From the NCBI RefSeq assembly GCF_025143825.1, contig NZ_CP083560.1, forward strand, positions 310,001 to 374,000: a stretch of DNA of 64,000 nucleotides, given 5' to 3'. Positions 23,886-31,546 of this stretch are shown one piece after another. Under the pieces are notes generated by a model, which saw only the letters and a list, made by a program, of their open reading frames with translations, ran no database searches and was not told where the DNA came from. Source of the DNA: Sulfitobacter sp. S223 (GTDB taxonomy: Bacteria; Pseudomonadota; Alphaproteobacteria; Rhodobacterales; Rhodobacteraceae). How positions within the stretch are numbered: the stretch's first letter is position 1; each line of letters starts with the position of its first letter. The position numbers were made by a program, and so were the translations under genes.

Positions 23886-26633
23886 ATGCATGCGATGAGA
23901 GATTATTCGTCAGCGATACAGCTGCGATCCGACCGATGGAGTGCCCTGCGCGAAGCGACAAGCGCACTGACGCGCAGTCCTAGTGCAGGCGAAGCTTCAC
24001 AGCTGCGCGGCGCAATTGAAAACCTCTTTGACTCGTTAGGAATGATGGAGGCCTATTGGGCCTTTCCGGGCAAACACGCCTTTTCGTTGATCCGGCGTCA
24101 TTTCGAACAGGGAAAGCTTGATGATGTCAGTTTTGCCGTCAATCGGATCACGCGGGCGCTAACCACAGGCGCATACCGCCGCCGCCACATCCCGCTTGAG
24201 CGCGATAGTGTCGATCAGGATGAACAAGACGACGAAGCGCATCAGAGCCTTGAAATGCGGGCGCTATCTAAACCCTATTTCGAAGTGCTGATCGTTGATA
24301 ATGTGAACGAGCATCAGGAACGTTGGCTGAAATCCAATGTGATCAGCATGCGCCGCCCCGAAGATCCCTTTATCTACGAAGCCGTTGTTGTTCCGTCGAT
24401 TGAAGATGCGCTGATTGCCGTGCTGTTTAATCACAACATTCAGGCCATCGTCGTGCGTCCCGGATTGGTGCTGCAATCGGACAAGGTAGAGGAAATTCTG
24501 ACCCGCTATCTGGCCCGTGCAGGTGGCCGCGACGAGATCGACGCGATACCGCCGGAAAACTACGGCCCAGAGTTGTGCCGTATGATTGCAAAGGTCCGTC
24601 CCGAACTGGACGCCTATCTGGTAACGGAGCGGTCGGTCGAAGATATCGCGGGCCTTGATCTGGGGATTTGCCGACGGGTCTTCTACAACTCCGAAGACTT
24701 TATGGAGCTGCACCTGAATATCTTGCGCGGTGTGCAGGCGCGGAATAAATCGCCTTTCTTCACGGCGCTGGTCGAATATTCGAAACAGCCAACAGGCGTG
24801 TTCCATGCCATGCCCATCAGTCGCGGGAAATCTATCACCCGCTCACACTGGATTCAGGATATGGGGGCGTTCTACGGCCCTAACATCTTCCTTGCTGAAA
24901 CTTCGGCTACGTCCGGCGGGCTGGATAGTCTGCTTGAGCCGCAAGGCCCGATCAAAGAGGCGCAAGAGCTTGCCTCCCGTGCGTTTGGATCGAAACAGAC
25001 GTTCTTTGCGACCAACGGTACTTCGACCTGTAACAAGATCGTTGTGCAGGCGCTGTTGCAGCCGGGCGATATTGTGTTGGTGGACCGTGATTGCCACAAA
25101 TCCCATCATTACGGCATGGTGCTGGCCGGGGCACAGGTAAGCTACCTTGATAGCTATCCGCTCAGCAAATACTCGATGTACGGCGCGGTGCCTTTGTCAG
25201 AGATCAAGGAACGCCTGCTGGAGATGAAGGCGCAGGGTAAGCTGGACCGCGTGCGGATGCTGCTGCTGACGAACTGTACCTTCGACGGTCTGGTGTACAA
25301 TGTAGAACGCGTGATGCAGGAATGTTTGGCGATCAAACCAGACCTTATATTCCTGTGGGACGAGGCATGGTTCGCTTTTGCCCGTTTCAATCCCACGTAC
25401 CGCCAACGAACTGCGATGAACGCCGCGAACGTCCTGCGTGCCAAATTCAAAAGCGAGGCGCACCGCGAAGCCTATGAGGCGCAGCAGGAAGAGCTGAAAG
25501 ATGCGGATCACGAAACCCTGCTGAGAACACGCCTTATCCCGTCGCCAACTGCGCGGGTGCGGGCCTATTCAACGCAATCTACGCATAAGACGCTGACATC
25601 TTTGCGTCAGGGGTCGATGATCCATGTCAATGATCAGGATTTCAAAGGCGAGGTAGAGCAGAGCTTCCACGAAGCTTACATGACCCACACCTCTACCTCA
25701 CCGAACTACCAGATCATTGCATCGCTGGATGTGGGCCGACGTCAGGTTGAATTGGAAGGGTTTGAGTTTGTTCAGCGTCAGATCGAAGCGGCCATGTCCA
25801 TGCGGCGCGCGATTTCTGACCACCCATTGTTGAAGAAGTATTTCAAGGTACTCACTGCGGGAGACATGATTCCCGAAGAGCATCGCGAAAGCGGCGTGAC
25901 CAGCTACTATGATGCGGAACAGGGCTGGACGGATCTGTGGGATTGCTGGGAACGAGACGAATTCGTTCTGGATGCAAGCCGCGTAACGCTGCTGGTTGGC
26001 GGTACCGGTTGGGATGGTGATACCTTTAAGAACAAGGTGTTGATGGATAAATACGGCATCCAGATCAACAAGACATCACGCAACACGGTTCTGTTCATGA
26101 CCAACATCGGGACGACACGGTCCAGCGTTGCTTACCTGATCGAGGTGTTGGTTGAGATCGCCAAGTCGCTGGACGAATTGAACGACGACGCCTCCGGCAT
26201 GGAAAAGCTGGCCTTTGATAAACGGGTCAATAACCTGTTGGAAAATTGCCCGCCGCTGCCTGACTTCAGCCGCTTTCACAAGGCGTTTCTGGAAAGCGGT
26301 AACAGCCGCGAAGGCGATATTCGCAAGGCCTTTTTCCTCGCGTATAATGACAAGAACTGCGACTATCTGGAGCTTGACGGATCACTGAAAGAGGCGATGA
26401 CGCGGGGCGAAACGATCGTTTCGGCCAGTTTCATCATTCCTTACCCGCCGGGTTTCCCGATTTTGGTGCCGGGTCAGGTGATCAGTCAGGAAATCCTATC
26501 GTTCATGCGCGCACTCGACGTCAGCGAAATCCACGGCTACCGGCCTGATCTGGGCCTGCGTGTATTTACACAAGAAGCGCTTGAAGGTGCGACCGCATCG
26601 CCCGCAAAATCATCCAAGAAAGCCTCGGCTTAA
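23886..26633 (+). CDS. Orn/Lys/Arg decarboxylase-like PLP enzyme, oversized
   Basis: A 915-residue fold-type I PLP enzyme of the prokaryotic ornithine/lysine/arginine decarboxylase family. A wing-type domain spans about 135-260 (FEVLIVDNVNEHQ, VPSIEDALIAVL). The PLP domain shows FFATNGTSTCNKIVVQA, DRDCHKSHHYG, WDEAWFAFARF and the Schiff-base Lys568 in QSTHKTLTSLRQG, and the C-terminal domain has PYPPGFPILVPG. Known members are about 710-755 residues; this one carries some 130 extra N-terminal residues and an inserted helical, Glu/Ala-rich segment around 515-560. GGAGAA precedes ATG 23886; ATG 23895 is also possible. The ATP-grasp gene starts 23 bases later. Which amino acid is used is not clear. 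Confidence 0.88.
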   Translation: MHAMRDYSSAIQLRSDRWSALREATSALTRSPSAGEASQLRGAIENLFDSLGMMEAYWAFPGKHAFSLIRRHFEQGKLDDVSFAVNRITRALTTGAYRRRHIPLERDSVDQDEQDDEAHQSLEMRALSKPYFEVLIVDNVNEHQERWLKSNVISMRRPEDPFIYEAVVVPSIEDALIAVLFNHNIQAIVVRPGLVLQSDKVEEILTRYLARAGGRDEIDAIPPENYGPELCRMIAKVRPELDAYLVTERSVEDIAGLDLGICRRVFYNSEDFMELHLNILRGVQARNKSPFFTALVEYSKQPTGVFHAMPISRGKSITRSHWIQDMGAFYGPNIFLAETSATSGGLDSLLEPQGPIKEAQELASRAFGSKQTFFATNGTSTCNKIVVQALLQPGDIVLVDRDCHKSHHYGMVLAGAQVSYLDSYPLSKYSMYGAVPLSEIKERLLEMKAQGKLDRVRMLLLTNCTFDGLVYNVERVMQECLAIKPDLIFLWDEAWFAFARFNPTYRQRTAMNAANVLRAKFKSEAHREAYEAQQEELKDADHETLLRTRLIPSPTARVRAYSTQSTHKTLTSLRQGSMIHVNDQDFKGEVEQSFHEAYMTHTSTSPNYQIIASLDVGRRQVELEGFEFVQRQIEAAMSMRRAISDHPLLKKYFKVLTAGDMIPEEHRESGVTSYYDAEQGWTDLWDCWERDEFVLDASRVTLLVGGTGWDGDTFKNKVLMDKYGIQINKTSRNTVLFMTNIGTTRSSVAYLIEVLVEIAKSLDELNDDASGMEKLAFDKRVNNLLENCPPLPDFSRFHKAFLESGNSREGDIRKAFFLAYNDKNCDYLELDGSLKEAMTRGETIVSASFIIPYPPGFPILVPGQVISQEILSFMRALDVSEIHGYRPDLGLRVFTQEALEGATASPAKSSKKASA

Positions 26634-26656
26634 TTACCAAGACAAGGAGCATACCA

Positions 26657-28114
26657 ATGGCTACCGTTCTGAGAAACATTTCTGAAATCCGCCGGTTCTT
26701 TCACCGCAACGAAGATCCGGTCTATTTCATCTCGGCGACCAACTTTAACCTGTTGGGTCTTGATGAATGGGTGAAGAATTTCAAATACATCTGCTACATC
26801 GACTGTTACGGGGGCAAGCACCCGAACGTGTTCTGCCCGTCCGAACAGCCCCATGCAGAGTTCCAGTCCATCGAGGACATCAACAACTATCTGCTCCAGC
26901 ATAAGGAAGTCATCGACTTCATCAAAAAGCGGGGCGGCAAACCCAAGTTCGTCTTCTTGATGTTCGACGAAGAAACCGAACGCCTGTCCAAAGAATTGGG
27001 CGCGGATGTATGGTTCCCCAAGGCCAAGCTGCGTCAGTCCATGGACAACAAGATCGAGACAGTGCGCATCGGCAACAAAGCGGGCGTGCCTTCTGTGCCG
27101 AATACGCTGGCCGAAGTTACATCGTACGAAAACCTGCGCGAGACCTGTGAGAAAGCAGGCATCGGGCATGATCTGGTTCTGCAATCGGCTTTTGGCGACA
27201 GTGGTCACACCACCTTCTTCATTAAAAACGAAGCAGATTTTCGCCGTCACCAGTCCGAGATCATCGGCGAGGGTGAGATCAAGATCATGAAGCGGATTAA
27301 CTGCCGCGGCGCTGCGATCGAAGCCTGTGCCACCAAAGAAGGGACCATTGTTGGCCCTCTGATGACGGAGCTTGTCGGTTTTAACGAACTGACACCTTAT
27401 CGTGGCGGCTGGTGCGGGAACGAGATTCTCTCGACGGCCTTCCCGCCAAAAGTGCGCCAGCAAGCACGTGATCTGACGTTCAAGTTTGGTGAGCAATTGC
27501 GCAAGGAAGGCTATCGCGGATATTTCGAACTGGACTTCCTGATCGACAAGAAGACCGGCGATCTTTGGCTGGGCGAACTGAACCCACGGATTACAGGTGC
27601 CTCCTCAATGACCAACCACGCGGCCTTTGCCCACGCGGATGCGCCGTTGTTCCTGTTCCACCTGCTGGAATTCTCGAAGAAGAAGTTCAACCTTAACGTG
27701 GACGAACTGAACGCGCGCTGGGCGGATCCGGAGAACATCGACAGCTGGTCGCAAATGGTGATCAAGCACACGAAGGACAGCGTTGATATCTGCACCGAGT
27801 CACCCGAGACAGGCATCTACAAGATGCGTGAAGACGGCTCTGTTGTGTGGGATCGTTTCGACTATCACCGCCGTGCAGTCGAGAGCGAGAACGAAGCCTT
27901 CTTCCTGCGCATCCTGCAGCCGGGTGATTACCGCTATGAAGGTGCCGATATCGGTATCCTTGTGACGCGTGGTCGTTCAATGACGAAGAGCTTCCAGTTG
28001 AACGAACGGGCGAAAAAGTGGATTCACGGGATCAAGAGCGCGGTAGACGGCAAGCCGCTGCCGGTTGCCTCGGCTGATCCGCAGTTGTCTGATCCGGCGT
28101 TCAAGATCCTGTAA
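26657..28114 (+). CDS. ATP-grasp ligase (biotin-carboxylase-like annotation class)
   Basis: The 485-residue protein has an ATP-grasp fold at about 120-330. LVLQSAFGDSGHTTFFI is the flexible glycine loop, and GYFELDFLIDKKTGDLWLGELNPRITG holds the metal-binding Glu and Asn pair. No biotin carboxyl carrier domain or partner is present, so a role in carboxylation is unlikely; these enzymes more often join a carboxylate to an amine through an acyl phosphate. The first 120 and last 150 residues are not recognised. AAGGAG lies upstream, 23 bases after the decarboxylase stop, and the C45 gene follows 24 bases later. Making an amide with the decarboxylase product is a reasonable inference, not a demonstrated role. 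Confidence 0.85.
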   Translation: MATVLRNISEIRRFFHRNEDPVYFISATNFNLLGLDEWVKNFKYICYIDCYGGKHPNVFCPSEQPHAEFQSIEDINNYLLQHKEVIDFIKKRGGKPKFVFLMFDEETERLSKELGADVWFPKAKLRQSMDNKIETVRIGNKAGVPSVPNTLAEVTSYENLRETCEKAGIGHDLVLQSAFGDSGHTTFFIKNEADFRRHQSEIIGEGEIKIMKRINCRGAAIEACATKEGTIVGPLMTELVGFNELTPYRGGWCGNEILSTAFPPKVRQQARDLTFKFGEQLRKEGYRGYFELDFLIDKKTGDLWLGELNPRITGASSMTNHAAFAHADAPLFLFHLLEFSKKKFNLNVDELNARWADPENIDSWSQMVIKHTKDSVDICTESPETGIYKMREDGSVVWDRFDYHRRAVESENEAFFLRILQPGDYRYEGADIGILVTRGRSMTKSFQLNERAKKWIHGIKSAVDGKPLPVASADPQLSDPAFKIL

Positions 28115-28138
28115 GACAAATCCGTTAGAAAGGCCGCT

Positions 28139-29110
28139 ATGTACTGGCGTGCGATCTCTGAGGATTTGCCCGGCCCGAAATGGGCCGGGCTTTTCCGCGA
28201 ATATTGGTCCGATTATCGGGCGTGGTGGCTCAAAGAAGGTGAGACTGCCCGCCCGACCTATGCCGCAAGCCTGCGCGCGCTGCGGACCCATATGCCTGAG
28301 ATGGTGCCGCTGTACGAGGAACTGTGCGAACTGGCCGGCGGTGGCGATCATGCCGCGCGTTTCCTGAGCTTTTACACACCGCCCCCCTATCTGGCGAGCT
28401 GCTCTCAGGCAATCTGGGCAGGCAAACAGCCGGTGTTGGTGCGGAATTATGATTATAACCCAAAGGCCTTTGACAGCCTCGTGTTGCGGACGCGGTGGAT
28501 GGGGCGCGCTGTAATGGGCACGTCTGACGGGCTTTGGGGGCTTGTGGACGGGGTGAATGACAAGGGATTGTCGATCTCGCTTACTTTCGGCGGTAGGCGC
28601 GTTGTGGGTGAGGGGTTCGGCGTGCCGTTGATCCTGCGATATGTTCTTCAAACCTGCGAAACCGCCCAAGAGGCAGGCGAGGTGTTGGCGCGTGTGCCTA
28701 CGCATATGAGCTACAACGTCACTGTACTGGACCGCAAACGTGACTATCTGACTGTTATGATGGCGCCGGACCGACCGGCGATCATTACCCATGCCGCAGT
28801 GGCGACAAACCATCAGGAAAACGTGGAATGGATCAGTCATGCGCGTTTCACCGCCACGGTTGAACGTGAGCGTTTTCTGCTGCAACGGTTGCGCCTGCAT
28901 CAGGACCCTGAAGAAAAATTCATCAACGCATTCATGCGCCCACCGCTATATTCGACAGCGTTCAGTCACGGGTTCGGGACGTTGTACACGGCCGTTTACC
29001 GCCCCCGCAAAAAAGAGATGGAGCTGCGTTGGCCCGGTGTGGTCTGGCCCCTATCGCTTAAGGATTTCGAAGAAGGTGCGCGGGACGTGGCGCTGCCGGG
29101 GGTTCTGTGA
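28139..29110 (+). CDS. C45 family (acyl-CoA:6-APA acyltransferase-like) Ntn hydrolase
   Basis: A 323-residue N-terminal-nucleophile family protein. The likely nucleophile is Cys88 (LASCSQAIW), followed by the family strand VLVRNYDYNP, GLWGLVDGVNDKGLSISL and the NHQENVEW region. Maturation would need cleavage between Ser87 and Cys88, removing an 87-residue pro-part. C45 enzymes transfer an acyl group from CoA to an amine, or hydrolyse amides. AAAGG precedes ATG 28139. The stop overlaps the start of the racemase-like gene, which links an acyl-CoA enzyme directly to this acyltransferase. Confidence 0.82.
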   Translation: MYWRAISEDLPGPKWAGLFREYWSDYRAWWLKEGETARPTYAASLRALRTHMPEMVPLYEELCELAGGGDHAARFLSFYTPPPYLASCSQAIWAGKQPVLVRNYDYNPKAFDSLVLRTRWMGRAVMGTSDGLWGLVDGVNDKGLSISLTFGGRRVVGEGFGVPLILRYVLQTCETAQEAGEVLARVPTHMSYNVTVLDRKRDYLTVMMAPDRPAIITHAAVATNHQENVEWISHARFTATVERERFLLQRLRLHQDPEEKFINAFMRPPLYSTAFSHGFGTLYTAVYRPRKKEMELRWPGVVWPLSLKDFEEGARDVALPGVL

Positions 29111-30213
29111 TGGCAGGGCCGCTTGCATCCTTGAAAGTTGTTGAATTCTCGGGTCTTGGACCGGCCCCGTTGGCCGGACAATTGCTTGCTGATTTGGGCG
29201 CCGAGGTGATCACAGTGGACCGCAAGGCCGCTGTAGCAGATCCGACTGACATAAATCGGCGCGGCAAGAAATCTGTCGTGCTCGACCTCAAAACAGAAGC
29301 CGGATTGGCGGCCGCGCGGCGTCTGATTGCTGCCAGTGATGTGCTGATTGAAGGGTTCCGACCCGGTGTGATGGAACGTCTGGGAATGGGCCCCGAGACC
29401 TGCCCGGAGCGATTGATTTATGCGCGGATGACAGGTTGGGGCCAGAACGGCCCGCTGGCTCAAACCGCGGGGCATGACATCAACTATCTTGCGCTTACCG
29501 GTGCGTTGCATGCGATGGGCGATGCAGACCGCGCGCCTGTGCCACCTTTAAATCTGGTGGCGGATTACGGCGGGGGTACGATGTTTCTGCTGCTGGGAAT
29601 TCTGAGCGCTGTGATCGAGCGGAGCGTTTCGGGAAAAGGGCAGGTCGTTGATGCTGCCATGGTTGATGGTGTCCCGGCGATGATGGGATTGATCCATGCG
29701 ATGCTTGCGCAAGGCGCGTGGAGCGAAACACGTGGTACGAATTGGCTTGATGGCGGCGCCCCGTTTTATCGGTGTTATACTTGTGCGTGTGGCGGCTATA
29801 TTTCTGTAGGCGCGCTAGAGCCGCAGTTCCACGCGTTGTTACTGGAAAAGGCAAATCTACCGGCCGAACATTCAAAAACGCAGAATGACGCAGCACACTG
29901 GCCTGAGCGGCGCGCGCTTTATGAACGGGCGTTTGCGCAGCGCAGCCGGGATGAATGGGCCGACATATTTGCAGGCAGCGATGCTTGCGTGGCACCTGTT
30001 CTGACTTTCTCTGAGGCGCAGTTCCATCCGCACATGAAGGCACGCGAAACCTTTATTGCACCGAACGGTGTGCTTCAGGCCGCGCCTGCGCCACGGTTCA
30101 GCCGCAGTAAGGCAGGTGAGCCCGCGCAGCCCGGAGCTATTGGCGGTGAAACCGACACGGTGCTAGAGGGGCTTGGTTACAGCGTCGCAGAAAGACGCAG
30201 CATCACGGGCTGA
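29110..30213 (+). CDS. Alpha-methylacyl-CoA racemase-like CaiB/BaiF family enzyme
   Basis: The 367-residue family III CoA-transferase fold protein carries the residues used by alpha-methylacyl-CoA racemases: His122 (TAGHDINYL), Asp152 (NLVADYGGG) and Glu237 (VGALEPQF). Their spacing equals His126/Asp156/Glu241 of the characterised mycobacterial racemase. So racemisation of a 2-methylacyl-CoA is more likely than CoA transfer. ATG 29110 overlaps the C45 stop by one base; GTG 29107 is the alternative. It ends the five-gene run; the Pqi genes begin 62 bases later. A substrate cannot be named. Confidence 0.87.
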   Translation: MAGPLASLKVVEFSGLGPAPLAGQLLADLGAEVITVDRKAAVADPTDINRRGKKSVVLDLKTEAGLAAARRLIAASDVLIEGFRPGVMERLGMGPETCPERLIYARMTGWGQNGPLAQTAGHDINYLALTGALHAMGDADRAPVPPLNLVADYGGGTMFLLLGILSAVIERSVSGKGQVVDAAMVDGVPAMMGLIHAMLAQGAWSETRGTNWLDGGAPFYRCYTCACGGYISVGALEPQFHALLLEKANLPAEHSKTQNDAAHWPERRALYERAFAQRSRDEWADIFAGSDACVAPVLTFSEAQFHPHMKARETFIAPNGVLQAAPAPRFSRSKAGEPAQPGAIGGETDTVLEGLGYSVAERRSITG

Positions 30214-30275
30214 GTTTCTTTTGCAAACCTGCCATTATAGAAAATGACAGTGTTCCCTGTCGGAAATAACGCTAT

Positions 30276-30929
30276 ATGTCTTCCATGTCCGAAGCTGTCG
30301 ATCTTTCCCATTCACCGCTGGAAGAGCTTATTGTCTGCCCAGTGTGCGATGCGACCTACCAGTTAGAACGCCCCAAGAATGGTGAGCGGGCTGTTTGCAC
30401 GCGTTGCCACAAGGTATTGATCGCGCCGCGGCGCAAGGCGGGGATGCAGATCATCGCGGTTGCTGTGGCGGTTGTGGTGTTGATCACGGCGGCAAGTGTA
30501 TTCCCGTTTTTGCAAATCTCTGCGGCGGGGCGCAGCAATTCTGTGTCCATCATTGATGCAGCACTGTCTTTTACAGAAGGGCCGCTGTTGGTGCTGGCGC
30601 TGATGACCGCTGGATTTATCCTTTTTGTACCGCTTTTGCGGATGTTGCTGACGGTATATGTTTTGGTACCCGTTGTGCTTGATCGCCCGCCCGCACGCCA
30701 TGCAATCCCTGCCTTCCGTCTGTCCGAAGCACTGCGCCCATGGTCGATGGCCGAGATTTTTGCGCTGGGATGTGCGGTTGCGTTGGTGAAAGTCGCGGAT
30801 TTGGCGACGGTCAGTTTTGGTCCGGCATTCTGGATGTTCGGTGTATTGGTGGTTCTGGTTATCGTTCAGGACAGTTTTATGTGTAAGTGGTCTGTATGGA
30901 ACTCTCTGGAACATCCCAAAAGACAGTGA
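30276..30929 (+). CDS. pqiA: Paraquat-inducible protein A, first half
   Basis: This 217-residue protein is one PqiA unit: a zinc ribbon (CPVCDATYQL and CTRCHKVL) and four membrane helices. E. coli PqiA has two such halves in one chain of about 417 residues; here the halves are separate genes in different frames. PqiA is the inner-membrane partner of the MCE tunnel PqiB and works in lipid trafficking between the membranes. The second half starts before this gene stops (33-base overlap), and pqiB and pqiC follow. ATG 30285 is a possible later start. Confidence 0.88.
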   Translation: MSSMSEAVDLSHSPLEELIVCPVCDATYQLERPKNGERAVCTRCHKVLIAPRRKAGMQIIAVAVAVVVLITAASVFPFLQISAAGRSNSVSIIDAALSFTEGPLLVLALMTAGFILFVPLLRMLLTVYVLVPVVLDRPPARHAIPAFRLSEALRPWSMAEIFALGCAVALVKVADLATVSFGPAFWMFGVLVVLVIVQDSFMCKWSVWNSLEHPKRQ

Positions 30930-31546
30930 CCGCCCGTGAGGCCGGTCTTGTCGCGTGCACCCGTTGCGGGCGTGCCTGGCCGCTGGGAACAGCGGATTGC
31001 GGTCGCTGTGGTGCAAAGCTTGTTTCGCGTGATGCGCATAGCCTGCAAAGGGTTTGGGCGCTGTGGATTGTTGGGATGATGTGTTATTTCCCTGCCAACA
31101 TGTACCCTATGCTGCTTAGCCGTCAGCTGTTTTCGGTAGACGAAAGCACCATCATCGGGGGCGCTGTTGATCTGGCGCATCACGGTGCCTACGGGATTGC
31201 GGCCATTATTCTGATTGCCTCTGTGGTAATCCCGCTTGGGAAATTCTGGGCGATCGCGTTTCTGGCTGTCAGCGTCAGGCAGCATCGTGGATTTGCTTCG
31301 CATCGTCGCTTGCTGATGTATGAGGTTGTCGAGTATATCGGGCGCTGGTCGATGATTGATATCTTTGTCGTTGCCATTCTGTCGGCGCTGGTGCAACTCA
31401 AGGGCCTTGCTACGATCACACCGGGTCCTGCGGCGTTTTTCTTTGCTTTATCGGTGATTTTTACCATGTTGTCTGCTCAGGCATTCGACCCGCGCATGAT
31501 TTGGGATGCGCAACCCAATGACAACGAGGCTTCAGACAATGGCTAA
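30896..31546 (+). CDS. pqiA: Paraquat-inducible protein A, second half
   Basis: A 216-residue second PqiA unit with its own zinc ribbon (ACTRCGRAW and DCGRCGAKL) and four helices, including CYFPANMYPML and YEVVEYIGRWSMIDIFVVAIL, the conserved PqiA motif. ATG 30896 or GTG 30887 may be used. The gene overlaps its predecessor by 34 bases and pqiB by eight, so translation of the set is coupled. Together with the first half it would rebuild the full-length PqiA topology. Confidence 0.88.
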   Translation: MELSGTSQKTVTAREAGLVACTRCGRAWPLGTADCGRCGAKLVSRDAHSLQRVWALWIVGMMCYFPANMYPMLLSRQLFSVDESTIIGGAVDLAHHGAYGIAAIILIASVVIPLGKFWAIAFLAVSVRQHRGFASHRRLLMYEVVEYIGRWSMIDIFVVAILSALVQLKGLATITPGPAAFFFALSVIFTMLSAQAFDPRMIWDAQPNDNEASDNG

